Positions 36,101 through 46,492 of a stretch of 64,000 nucleotides of DNA are shown one piece after another. Every line of letters starts with the position of its first letter. Within the stretch, counting starts at the first letter, position 1. The position numbers and the translations under genes were made by a program. Where the stretch lies: the NCBI GenBank assembly GCA_963402885.1, contig OY727094.1, forward strand, positions 33,544,501-33,608,500, read 5' to 3'. The notes beneath the pieces are model-generated. The model had not been told where the DNA came from. It was given only the letters and a program-made list of their open reading frames with translations, and made no database searches. This stretch comes from Antedon bifida. Lineage: Eukaryota; Echinodermata; Crinoidea; Comatulida; Antedonidae.

Positions 36101-38396
36101 CATGATATATAATTTCACTATTGATGGTATGGCATTAAAAATTCATATTTCTCATTATCGATGAAATATGATACAGAATTTCTCAGAATAGTTTCTTTCG
36201 GGTTAAACCATTTAAATTAGAGGGTTGGAAATCGGTCTGATGACAAGATAAACAAAAATGACCATTGGAAAATAGCATAATCCAATGGATACTTTGTTAA
36301 TTTCTTCTTTTCTAATAATAACAATGATATAAATCCTAATTTATAAATTTTCCAAATTAACTTTTTGCCATTTACATTTACAATCTAATTGTTCTTTATT
36401 GAATTAAATATATTACATTTAATAATTAAAACAATCTGTTTTATATTATGTGATTTTTAATGTTACTATATGACCTTGTAATTAAGTGAATTTGATTGGT
36501 CCTTGTAGGCCTGCCATTAATCTTTGTTTAGGCTTTGAATGAACAGCTTTTTTGCTTCAAACCCTTGCTAAGCCGCCTCCTTAGGCTCCCCATCAGACGA
36601 CCATGAAAATCTCCATAGATTTCCAACAGGATATGTTCATAGAACAATGAAATCTCGACTACCGAATCATTTAATGTTACATGAGAACTGTTTTTGGAAA
36701 TGTGTCCTTCGTTTTAAATAATAAGATTTTAATGGCGGCCACAAAAGAGATGATTTTTAGTATCTGCCCAATCCCCAGGCATTTAAGTACTTACCACACT
36801 ATATAATACAACTTTTATTATAAGATTTGTTTAATGGGTAAAAGGAACAAGGTTATGGTATTTTAATCCAAGCACAGATAGGAGCCTTGTGTAGCATTGG
36901 TTCTAGCATGAAAATAACATATAATTGCTATACTGGAAATAAAAATTCATAAAAGATACAATTATTAAATTATTTAAATATTTATTTTAAAAATAATTTT
37001 GATATTGAAAATGTGTGCAGTTGGTCACTTTCTTGTAGATGCGTTAATTGTAGAACATAATTTGTTTGGTTTTGTTTATTTCTTTTTTCTGTACTCTGTT
37101 TTGGGTTGACCAACTAGCATTGGTGTTTAGCACCTGTTTGTTCATTCCTTGCCTTTTATACTTCTTTTGTCTTCTTTGTATTGTGTATGGCAGAAAATTG
37201 AATAAATAAATAAATGCTCCTTTCTTATTCATAACATACTACAGTAAACTCAACTGTAGTCCAACTGAATCACCTTTGATCAGGTTATTAAAAATTAAAT
37301 TAAAACTTACTAATATTAACAAGGGAATTGGAGAATTTATCAGCTTCTAAAATTCGTAAATACCCTCACATTACAGAACTTGTGAAGGGGAAATATGAAA
37401 TGTCAATCACCTTTTGTGACATGTGGTGTCCCTGATAAACCTTATTCTGTTCATTGTTTTCTTTTACTAAGGAAACAATATAGAATTTTAATAAATTATC
37501 TAGCCTTTCTTGTCCAGGAAGTCTAAAAGCTTCCACTTCATTTGAAATAAACACTGGTCTTTATTGTGAATTTAAACATTTATTGAATGAAGTTTGTTAT
37601 CATTTGTTTGTTAAAGTTTTTGATAAGCTATTTTCTGTTGATTATTTAGCATTTTCTACATTTAAGGACCATGCATAAAAACAGCCCGTAAAAAGAAACA
37701 TTAATTTTATGAAACCAAGAAACTTGTATCGTTTGACATTTTTTTTATTCCAGTTCCTTGTGTGTTCCTTTTTCAGGATTGATATAACATTTGGTTTTTC
37801 TTAATTTTTTATTCAATATATTTTTTTTATAATAATTTGCATTTTGCATTTTTATTTTAAAAAGAATAAACTACACCACACATTGTAAGGCAGTTTCACC
37901 AAGATTGTTTAATTAATTAACTTAAACAACTTATTAATTTCCATTCTTTAAACAAGTCAAATCAATATTTATAGTTTCAGATACATATTGTATATAATAT
38001 TATGTATAAATCCAAAGGCAAATTACTGTAAAAATGACAATGTTGTGGGTATCATCAGTGGCTGGATCTCAATGGAGATTCAAAATAAAATAAGCAAAAA
38101 GCTAAATCAAAACGATAAAGTAAAACAGCCAGAAAAATTAGCAGAGCTTTCGGGCAACACTAGCCCTTCATCCTTTCAAGTCATATCAGTGCAATGTTAT
38201 ATATAAAATATACTTTTATGTCTTTTTAATATAAAATCTTCTGGTAACATCCTTTCTTTAACTTTTACCCTAAAAAAAACCACTAAAATATTATCTACGT
38301 TTTTTTGTCTTTTAGGAACGAGAAATGAATGCCGGTTTGAAAGCAGAAATAAATCAATTACGTGAAGCTTTATCACAACTCATCAAGCGGGAATAA
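18840..38396 (+). CDS. C2H2 zinc-finger protein with C-terminal coiled coil (three coding exons)
   Basis: The exons are 18840-21121, 31752-31818 and 38316-38396; the phases (2, then 0) agree and give about 809 residues. Seen in the protein: an acidic/basic N-terminus; an atypical C2HC finger (C168, C171, H184, C186); a cluster of four fingers at 302-409, linked by TGEKP-like spacers (TNERPY, SGEKPF), the last being C2HC (C386, C389, H402, C409); a basic RRKRRK stretch at 423-428, a probable nuclear signal; fingers at 438-459 and 469-489; a Gln-rich coiled coil near 513-545; and a lone finger at 675-695. The small exons add a Cys pair (CRHC) and a helical tail (ELTKEREMNAGLKAEINQLR...) ending in KRE. 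The likely role, inferred, is a sequence-specific DNA-binding nuclear regulator. I do not recognise the orthologue and give no symbol. Long introns with complex blocks fit a regulated gene. Confidence 0.9.
21161..21246. repeat. 24-bp tandem repeat, about 3.5 copies
   Basis: CCAGGGTTCAATCCTGTCCT repeats at 24-bp steps just inside the intron after the main zinc-finger exon, and decays to the right. Confidence 0.8.
23164..23276 (-). mobile_element. LINE 3' end fragment, same family as 16145-16275
   Basis: It shares about 110 bases with 16145-16275 with very few differences, including CATTTATTTATTCGACCAA at the tail end. Two close copies 7 kb apart suggest recent activity of the source element. 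Confidence 0.65.
24540..24715. repeat. Short interspersed sequence with AAGCGCTATTT core
   Basis: AATAATAATACACTTTCATAAAGCGCT, followed by a CACAGCACTAAAAGACC stretch, resembles the 'AATAATAAT...TATAGCGCC' repeat at 31863. I treat both as members of a dispersed repeat class, weakly supported. Confidence 0.3.
30388..30480 (-). mobile_element. Possible LINE tail
   Basis: On the minus strand TTGACAATAAAGTTATCTTG then TATCTTG repeats, a pattern seen at the 3' ends of non-LTR elements. A similar TTGACAACAATAGAAAC...ATCTTATCTTA sequence is at 48040-48100. The body is short and the family is unknown. Confidence 0.35.
30757..30786. mobile_element. Solo MITE terminus
   Basis: TTTAAAGCTCCGTCTACACTATCAAACTAGT-type end (30757-30786) without the rest of the element. 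It matches the left terminal inverted repeat of the family at 9932. Confidence 0.7.
30965..31131 (+). repeat. Dispersed repeat with hammerhead-like core
   Basis: This copy carries CTGATGA (30973-30979), a GGGC/GCCC stem (30981-30984 with 30992-30995) and GAAA (30996-30999). It continues through TTATCGTTTTGATTTAGC and TCCATTGAGATCCAGCCACT. Related copies lie at 37990-38185 (opposite strand) and 42228-42420. It may derive from a retroelement; identity unknown. Confidence 0.6.
31752..31818 (+). CDS. Zinc-finger gene second coding exon
   Basis: The acceptor is ttatctttcag|CGCAAAG and the donor is ACTAAG|gtaaaa. With the AG carried from the previous exon it reads SAKDPTIRPTCRHCDIIMVE then LTK. 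The phase fits both neighbours. It contains C-x2-C with no following histidine pair, so it is not a full zinc finger. The C-terminal half starts the coiled coil. Confidence 0.85.
31863..32110. repeat. (TAA)n followed by a TATATAGCGCC dispersed repeat
   Basis: AATAATAATAATATCCTGGA then TTTATATAGCGCC is a layout common to short interspersed repeats of marine invertebrates. The following 200 bases are GC-richer (GGCGCCTTCTGCCC). The family is not identified. Confidence 0.4.
33284..33960. repeat. 25-bp minisatellite, 28 GGATCC-bearing units
   Basis: The unit is GTGGATCCAGTGGGTAGAAC plus TAGGG. I count 28 occurrences of GGATCC. Variants (AACAAGGGG, AACTAGGAG, TAACTAGGG, GAGCAAGGA) recur in mixed order, and one short unit near 33921-33931 lost 15 bases. 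Every unit keeps the BamHI palindrome. Confidence 0.97.
34243..34404. mobile_element. MITE, GTCTACACTATCAAAC family
   Basis: Left end TAAAGCTCTGTCTACACTAT, right end AGTTTGATAGTGTAGACATG then CTTAA. The centre has GGCATGATGATGTCGTATAA. It lies in intron 2 of the zinc-finger gene. A 63-codon frame across it is a shadow. Confidence 0.9.
37062..37216 (+). mobile_element. LINE 3' end fragment, second family, plus orientation
   Basis: GGGTTGACCAACTAGCATTG, TTAGCACCTGTTTG and a tail TTGAATAAATAAATAAATG match the complement of 16545-16690. It is truncated at the 5' side, as usual for LINEs. Confidence 0.65.
37990..38185 (-). repeat. Hammerhead-like dispersed repeat, second copy
   Basis: On the minus strand it contains GATGAAGGGCTAGTGTTGCC then CGAAAGCTCTGC; the CT of the CTGATGA core is changed. 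It then runs through the same body as 30965. It sits about 130 bases before the last coding exon of the zinc-finger gene. Confidence 0.6.
38316..38396 (+). CDS. Zinc-finger gene last coding exon
   Basis: The acceptor is ttgtcttttag|GAACGAG. It encodes 26 residues, EREMNAGLKAEINQLREALS then QLIKRE, followed by TAA. The heptad pattern predicts a coiled coil, so the tail probably dimerises or binds a partner. A donor (TTG|gtaagc) begins 17 nt after the stop codon. Confidence 0.85.
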   Translation, partial: EREMNAGLKAEINQLREALSQLIKRE

Positions 38397-38413
38397 CCAT
38401 CACATTTTTCTTG
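38397..38413 (+). other. First part of the zinc-finger 3' UTR, ending at a putative splice donor
   Basis: Seventeen bases follow the stop codon and end at CTTG|gtaagc, a near-consensus donor. No AATAAA follows closely; the first I noticed is near 39.5 kb. I infer that the 3' UTR is spliced to an exon starting at 49581. The junction is well under 50 nt from the stop, so by the usual rule it would not trigger nonsense-mediated decay. Confidence 0.45.
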
Positions 38414-38731
38414 GTAAGCAGCGAAGTCCATCATTTTCAATTTGATTTCTCTTTTGATGTTAGCAAAAATTGTATTGAATATGTACATGGTTCATACAGT
38501 ATCCTAATTTAATACAACAATGTAAAAAAAAAAGTATAAAAAGAAGAAATCATCATATTAGTTGTATTGTATCATATTTGTTTTAATTAATTAAGCAAAC
38601 ATAACGATATATACTTGGTGAACCCATGGACAAATTTAATAGTTTAGTCTAAACTATTCCTCCATGGTGAACCTGTGCACCTTTGCCCAGTACAACTTTA
38701 TCATGAATTTCAAAGAGAACCTATTGCAGAC

Positions 38732-38874
38732 TAACGCTCTGTCTACACTATCAAACTTTATGTGACAAACAAATGTGATGTGCACATATATGGACATGAT
38801 GATGTCATATCAATACCATATTAAAGTATTATTTGGGTACATTACACAAGTTTGATAGTGTATACAGCGCTTTA
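38732..38874. mobile_element. MITE, GTCTACACTATCAAAC family
   Basis: Left end CTAACGCTCTGTCTACACTA, right end TTTGATAGTGTATACAGCGC then TTTA. The inner arm CACATATATGGACATGATGA matches the family. The right arm is shortened. Confidence 0.88.
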
Positions 38875-39042
38875 TAAAGAATGAAAATCATGTTTACTTG
38901 CATTCACGAAAATTGAAAAAATAATAACCACCGGATTTAGCAAATTAATAATAACACCTTCAAAAGATTTTTTTGCGTTGTTGCATTAATTAAGCATGGT
39001 TTGAGGTGATTTACAATTTGTTGGTAAATTCTTACGAGGAAA

Positions 39043-39252
39043 TTATCCCCTGTGTACAGTGATGTGTGTGAAGAAGATGTGATCCGTGAAAAGTAGTGCT
39101 ATGTCTCTTAGTTCACTACGTTGATAAAGTCTTACAAGTTTTGATATTAAATCTTCAGATGAGGCGTAGGAGACGACTCGTGGGTCTTGATTATAATTAG
39201 TATAACTTGATCCCCAACCACCCCTTACTATAATATTATTCCTACGAGACAT
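39043..39252 (-). CDS. Small open frame of unknown function (69 codons)
   Basis: It starts with MSRRNNIIVRGGWGSSYTNY and reads on through VVSYASSEDLISKLVRLYQR to a stop. The composition looks more protein-like than most chance frames here (few low-complexity runs, mixed polar and hydrophobic helical part). There is no recognised domain, no clear splice site and no known neighbour relation. It lies antisense inside the presumed zinc-finger 3' UTR intron. Chance is a real possibility. Confidence 0.2.
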   Translation of the reverse strand: MSRRNNIIVRGGWGSSYTNYNQDPRVVSYASSEDLISKLVRLYQRSELRDIALLFTDHIFFTHITVHRG

Positions 39253-42227
39253 ATTCTAGCGTCCCCTAGCTGTAAAGCATCGTCTATGCCGATTTCACGC
39301 ATTCTGTCTTTGGAAATAATGGTAGTCTTTTCGAATCCAAGCCAAGGGTCTCATTAGATATTACTTTAAATAACAGGTGGATTTTATTAGAAGCAGGTGG
39401 GGAAGAAATAATTAAGATGTCTCAAGGTGAGAAGAACAGTTCTGCTTCACCACCAATAATGTGCATTATCTCTATGTCCTGATTAATGCTCATGATATAT
39501 TAAACAGCGAGAATCATCACCAAACAATATTGGCAGAATAAAATTTACTTGGCAAAGAAAATTGAAAATAACGTATAAATAAAGCTAATTCCAGAAATTG
39601 AAGCTTGATCAATCTTTTTATGAAGTATTGTTATGTTTTATTGTTTACGTTTACTGACCTCTTTAAAAGGCAAATAATGGGGAGAATCATTTCCTATTGC
39701 GATTTGAGCGACTAGATCAAACATCCTAATAAGGAAGAGCCCCACCCAACAGGAAAGGGGAGCAGTATCTATATCCTTAGTGGTATTCCCTAAATTATGA
39801 TTAAACACTTTGCCCTAATATGACAGATGTGTTTCTTTGATTAAACCTCACAGTAGTTAACTTCACACAATGGATTTTGTTAACACCCATTAAAATAAAT
39901 AGTAAGAAAGTGTTACTGGCTAATGTCTATCTATCTACCATCTTGATTACTTAATTCTAGCTATAGTATTAGTAAAGTAAATCATGATGTAGTTTGCAAT
40001 ATTAAATAGACATACTGTTAATAAGGAAATGGTATAGTGTTGTAAATGTGAAAAATGACAACCAGGAGCAGAGATGTGTATTGCTATAAATGTACTAATA
40101 CTGTACAAATGACCAGCTATCTAATTATGGAGACAGCGATTTTACTAAATGCTAATCTTAAATAGAACCTTCTAAACACTAAATATCTCAATAAGCTAAA
40201 TTGGATGATTCACTATTAACAAAGGTCATTAATGTTCTACAACATTGTAGGTGAAAGGTCTCCACTGTTGACATCCGGAAGTTGTCGTTGGCTCTCTCTT
40301 TACAGAGTGACCAATTAGCATATTTTTACTACATTAAATTAAGAAATTATAATATGTGCGTGCGGCTATTCTAAAAGCATATTTTCAATAAACTTATATA
40401 GTTACTACCATTTAATATAATAAAAGATCTTAAAACTAATTTTTCATCCTAAAACATGCTAAAACACTACTAAAATACTGTTGTTTATTTATTTTTTGCA
40501 GCTACATTTTTTTTATTTATGTACAAAATGTATAGTTTTGTAAATTGTTTATTTTAAACTTTTTCTGGTGACTTTGCACCTTCCTTTGTTTTCGTCAGCC
40601 CACAATCGGTTTAAAATTTCATAAAAACTTGATATCTTATCCTTGGATAAAGCACAGTGGTAAGCTGGGAAAATAATTGTGATGCTTGACCATTCATGTG
40701 GTATTTAGGGGTTAATATTGTAAGCTAACCTTGACCACCACAAACCTATCCTACCTATCAGACATCTCATCTGACCTGTTTAAAGGAAATTTCTGTAAAA
40801 TTGTTTTTGCAATTATTTCTCATACATATTTACTGGACTATTTGGATCTTTTTCTATGGTTGCGAAAATTTGGGGACTTCCTCACATTAAACTGTAATAA
40901 CTGTTAATGCCTATCCATCTGGATTTCACGATGGGGCCTTCAGAGAGTTGATTTATACTAGGGTCGTTGGGACTGCGTAGTGATAATGACCATTCAGAAT
41001 TAATCGGCTACGATTTTATTATAAATTGATGAATGTTGTTATGAGAAAAAAAATGTTTATCCTGTGGTGTTCAGGTTTTGTGAACAACAGAACAGATTTT
41101 ATTAAAAAGTTTCCGGTTCTCTATGCCAGTTCTCTAGTATCAGGGTGCTTAAAATTCAAAATACAATATACTATAGCGTCTTTGTACAGTAGGTGTACCC
41201 AAATGTAACTAGCAATGAAAAAAGGGGGGATTATTTATGTTGGTTTATACCAGCTGTAAGGAGGGCAGTTACCTTTGATGATGTTGATGCTATTTGTTAC
41301 ATTTATTACACATACGTTCCATGACCCACTTGATTCTTACTTAAGATAAAGTACTACTAATGTGAAGAATCTCTATATTGAGTTGAATAAACCATGTCAG
41401 ACAGATACAAAAAATGTTCTATAAACACTATCTCTAAGAAATGGCAGAATTTATGTCAACAAAATGCTTCAATCAGAGATATAGATATTTTTGGAGTAAA
41501 CTGCATTTTAAGAAGGCATTAGATGTGATCGTATACAGGTATAAAACAAAATCTTATTTATATCAAGATAAATTGGAAAATGTATGTCGTATACATACAA
41601 GATGGAAGTATGGACCAGAGAGATAAAATAGTTAATTTTAAATGAATTCAAACGAAGACGACATCACCAGTGACATAGATAAAAGTAAGTTTTTTAAAAC
41701 ATGATGGAAACGATGTATAATCTTTCCGTAGATATAGATTGGGGGAGAGAAAGTTAGCCGTGTTTAAGGAGGCAGGAGCATTACCATTGATGTACAATGA
41801 GCTAGTTTTAATGTGGAAGATAAGAAAGATTACCAGGCCTAGCTTAGAAACAAGACTGAAAATGAAACTGTCTGAGAGATGAACATGTGACCTACTTTAC
41901 TGCGTTGTTTACTTTCCTATGTGATGTCGTTGACCCATGGTAGTATTTATTTCATACTGCAAATGGATTAAAGATGGAAATTTTTGCTCATCCTTATTCA
42001 TATTTTATATCATTAATCAAACATTGTTATCAAATTCATTGGTAGTCCACAACTGCTTGGAAATAGAGAGGAAAATCACAATTTGTTGTTCAAATATTTA
42101 AATTAATATTCATTTAGCCAAATAGATTATGTTTATGTACAATAAATAAAAGCAGGTGATTTTACAAATTTTACTGTACTACAGCTCCCTGTATAACACA
42201 ACGTAATCTTGTCCAAGTACTCTCACT

Positions 42228-42420
42228 TGCACTAAAACGAAGAGCTAGTGTCTCCCCCAATTTTTTCTGCCAGTTTTCTATCGTTTTGATTTAGCTTTTT
42301 GCTTATTTTATTTATATCTCCATTGAGATCCAGCCAGGCACTGATATCAACAGCATTGTCATTTTTCAGTAATTTGCATTTGAATTTACATTTGTAATGT
42401 TCGTTATATAACAAGGAGTT
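42228..42420 (+). repeat. Hammerhead-like dispersed repeat, third, degenerate copy
   Basis: It keeps TATCGTTTTGATTTAGCTTT and TCCATTGAGATCCAGCCAGG, but the core is lost (GAAGAGCTAGTGTCTCCCCC). On the minus strand a frame is open over the body, like the frame in 37990-38185 (shared KISKKLNQND), hinting that the repeat was once coding. Confidence 0.55.
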
Positions 42421-42474
42421 ATTAATTACAATAGAAACTCAAGCTGTATATAAGTGAATTTTACCCTTTTTTAA

Positions 42475-42556
42475 TTTATTAAATTATATTTCAGAAATAC
42501 AATTTATTAAATTATATTTCAGAAATACAATTTATTAAATTATATTTCAGAAATAC
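42475..42556. repeat. 28-bp tandem repeat, three copies
   Basis: AAATTATATTTCAGAAATAC plus AATTTATT repeats at 42481, 42509 and 42537 without change. Confidence 0.9.
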
Positions 42557-45500
42557 CTCTTCTGCATGGTAAAGAACAATGTAGGCAAATCTAAGTGGGC
42601 TACTGTATTTAAAACAAGAATTATTGATTATGTGTGTAAAAGGAAACATCGCAATAAAAAAAAATGATATTGTTGATTGTGATGGCTTCAGGGGGTTTCT
42701 GGAAAGCATGTAAACAATTATTAATATCCCCTAGTGACAATCATATGATTATTAATAATAATATATATATTAATATTGTTGTAATTTACCGTTCAATGTT
42801 AGAAGTACAGTAAAATAAGTAATATATAGCACAGGTCAAATAAACATTACAAAGTACAGATAATTTTAAGGATAAACAAAAACATCAAAATATACTGTAG
42901 AACAACTTAGCCAAAAATATGTGATCTGCGTTTATTAAAAAAAATAATTGCCTAACACCAAATTAAATATTTAATGTATTTAATTTAATCGAACATCCTG
43001 ATAAATATTTAATAATCACTCTGTAATTATTAGTTTGTCAATGTCACTTCTTACTTTTCTCAATCTTTGGGGAAATCTGTGCTACTTATCAATACCAACT
43101 TTAAAGTGTAAGTGTTGAAGTATTCTTTGTAGGCCTCCATCCATGGTTTAGTTGCAGTGAACTAACAAGTGAACCAAGGCCTGTCTTTAGAGGGATCAGT
43201 TTTCCATTAATACACTGTCAAGGTAAAACTTAGCCCACCTTGAGTATTCTCTAATCAGCTAGGGAAAAATTAGAGAGTTTGAAAACTCATTACAATTGAC
43301 CTTGTAAATATGTACCAAAGGGGGTCTTGATAAGGTTCCATGAATTAACCACTAGAACAGCAGGAATGGATGCAAGTCAGAAATGACTGTCGGAAACGTA
43401 AAGTATTCGGACAACATGAGGAAATGGGTTTAAAATCAAAGATTATTGGGATTGCTAGTATATTATTGAAGGAAAACTAGTTCATTATTTTAAAACTAAT
43501 GTTGAACCAATACCCACATAAAACTTTCTTGTCTGGTTTCATCATATATATTACTGTACACAGTATTCATTGTTTCATGTGAAAATATGGTTTTAAAAAT
43601 ACAATTTATTTAGAGGAATTCTCAACTAAAACAACAAATCAATTGAGTAAATGTAATACATTTAATAATAAGCTAAATCCATAAAACCTTAAGTCTGAGA
43701 AAGTGGTGTGTGAAGTGTTTTTAATCATTTCTACTAGAGAACAACTTTTATCCAATCACAGAGATCGAGACAGAAGCATTACTGCAATTTGATGCTTCTA
43801 ACAGATAAGAAGTATTAATAAGGAAAAGGTTAAAGAGTGTTTAAGTAGCACTGTGTTTATTCTGTTGTTTATTTCCTTCTTCCCATCATCCGTCCCCGCC
43901 ATTTCCCAGAAATAGAAGTAGTGTTGAAATAAGATGTGGGTGTGTCTGTGCAGTTTGTTTCATTTTGAGGAGGTACACAAAGGATTTAATGGAAGTCTTT
44001 TTTACTGCTGACGATGGTGAGATTTCACATTTTGGAAAACAGCTTCCAACAGAAATGATTTTATGCTTGACAAAAATGTGCATTGCTTTGTCTACGTAAA
44101 AACTAAACTAACTTTAAAATCCTAAGCTAACATGCAAAATGAATGATTTCTTGGGCGCTTTTTAAATGTGGGGAAAAAAGAGTGTACAGTTTGTCTGTTT
44201 TATTCACTTGTTAGTATCACCTTCCCCCATCGTAATTAGAAAAGGGTATTATGTATGATGGAATATGCGAAAGGTAAGCTGTTTTGGCCATGTTTTGTGC
44301 GTTTTCGCACACAACAACAGTGACATTGATCCAGGTTTTTGTTGGTTTTTTGGTGTAGGGTGTATGCCACATGGGGTATGCCTGATCTCGTAACATGAGA
44401 TTATTTAAAACCCATCAAGTATCTTTGATATCAAATCTCGGTATCTAATAACAGCAGAGGGGGTACGTAGCCTTGATTGCACCTGCTCCTTTTTCAGACT
44501 ACTGGGAATTATTCATAGACTTTTTTCCTCTTATAAGACAACACAATATTTAATTAATTTTTTTCAGAAAGATTATATAGGCCTACTGGTTATAATTTCA
44601 CATCATAGTATATTCATGTCTTGAACATTTGTTTTAAACATCGGAGAACATTGATTAAAAGTTTTTTTCAGTTCTCTGTTCGTGTTAACACAAACATTTT
44701 TTATGTATTCAAACAAAAATATATTCTGATTTTTCATTATCAATTTACATATCAATTTGTATATGTTATTTGATCTTTTCCTATAACTTATAACACATGT
44801 ATCAAACCTGCCAACGAAATTGTTTAGTACAAGAAGAATGTTGTGGCAGCTTATTATTATATACTGTATATACTAAAAACATTAATTTCCCTGTGTCAGT
44901 GTGAGAGAAAGTATGTAATTTAGTGATTTCCCCCATGCTGGCTCACCTGGAAGGCCCGACAAGATCCAATGGGCCTAAAGGCTAAATTAAGGTCATGTGA
45001 TGGCTTTGTGTCCCTTTACTTTCAAATAGAGGGTCACCCTGCCCAGACTAGACCTTCAAATGTCATGCTATATTTTGTTTTATAATGATGTGAACAGCTT
45101 GCCCATACTTTGACCAACAAGATCATTCTTAAAAGTGAAGGTGTGTTGCTATATCATTTGTGGCAAATTGACCCCTTGGGACTTATAGGATGAGGTCAAG
45201 GGAATGGTTGGTCATTTCTTTTAAAAGTAAAGACACCATTTAAAATGTACTTTAGAAATTCTGGTACAGCAAACTCTCCATATGAATAATATTGATACAT
45301 GATGTTTTTATCATGATTTTATATGTTGTACATTTGTTTTACATGACAATGATATCTCAATCAACTAAACATTTATTCAATTTTAATACAAAACAAAATG
45401 TAGATTAATAATAATGAAAGCAAAATTTAATAAAATGTCAATATTATTATTTTGTTTGAAAGACAATTAATCCGTTTGGGATATGACAAGAAAAAGGAAT

Positions 45501-45857
45501 TGTTGTTTATAGTATTCAGCTTTGTACTACTTAATAAAAACCAACAAAAGCAAAAAAAACACGTCATCGTAAAATCATAGTCATATCAACATTTTAATTC
45601 AATTCAAAATCTTGGCAGTTTGTGTGATGTTCTATAATGTGTAAGTGTGCAAGCTTATTGTATAACGGAGGTGTGAATCGTTCTGTTCAATGTAACATAT
45701 AATATTTTTTTTATTCATTCTACTGTTTTTACTTCAAAATGTTGAATCTTTAGCAAAAATTTAATATAACTATCAGTTATCTTATATCTTTAATTGAATT
45801 ACATGATTATACATGTTAATTTAAATAGTTAAATATAGAGAACTTCGTTGATAAAAC

Positions 45858-45928
45858 TAAAAGGGAGACATGTTGATAAGCAAAAAGGGGGACATGTTGA
45901 TAAGCAACAAGGGGGACATGTTGATAAA
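45858..45928. repeat. ~27-bp tandem repeat, three copies
   Basis: GGGGGACATGTTGATAAGCA plus AAAA/ACAA repeats three times with few changes. Confidence 0.85.
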
Positions 45929-46376
45929 TTCCATATTTAACCTTTTTAAAATATAGGTTATAATTTTATCGTTTCGTTTTCTATTCGTTTTTATTTTAGT
46001 CAGCAATTTTCATGAATTCCCAAAAGTTTATGAAAACTGGGTAAAGCCAACAACATTTCCTTTATTTTAACATTAAATGGGGCAAACGGAAGTTCTTCTA
46101 AAGGATTCAAATTTCAAATTTGTTTCTTAATTCCAATTTAATGATTCGCCATATAGCGTGACAAAATTTGAAAAAATGAGTAAGGTATGGAAGGAATACT
46201 ATGTTCAATATTACTATAACAGAATTAGTTTTTTAGCTATATATATATATCACATAGAAACCAATTATTTACATAGTAAATACTTGATTTCCCATATTAG
46301 AAATAAATAGAAAATTATCAGGTACTTTATAAAAGAATTGAATCCCATGATTTTATTTTGAAAATTGAAAACCATT

Positions 46377-46492
46377 TCTGAAGTAAAGAAAAAAATGAAC
46401 TTGTGAAAATAAAAGGTCTGGGAAAAAAAGAACCTGTGAAAATAAAAGGTTTCTGAAATTAAGGAAAAAAGAACTTGTGAAAATAAAGGGTG
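46377..46492. repeat. Imperfect A-rich tandem repeat, three copies
   Basis: GAACTTGTGAAAATAAAAGG with a variable spacer (TCTGGGAAAAAAA, TTTCTGAAATTAAGGAAAAAA) occurs three times. Confidence 0.75.

Larger units (their letters stand above)
31819..38315 (+). other. Second coding-region intron of the zinc-finger gene
   Basis: A 6.5 kb intron. It contains a TATAGCGCC repeat (31863-32110), the 25-bp minisatellite (33284-33960), a MITE (34243-34404), unique GC-richer blocks (32350-32660, 35210-35450, 36480-36780), a LINE tail (37062-37216) and a hammerhead-like repeat copy (37990-38185). I see no supported exon. Confidence 0.7.
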
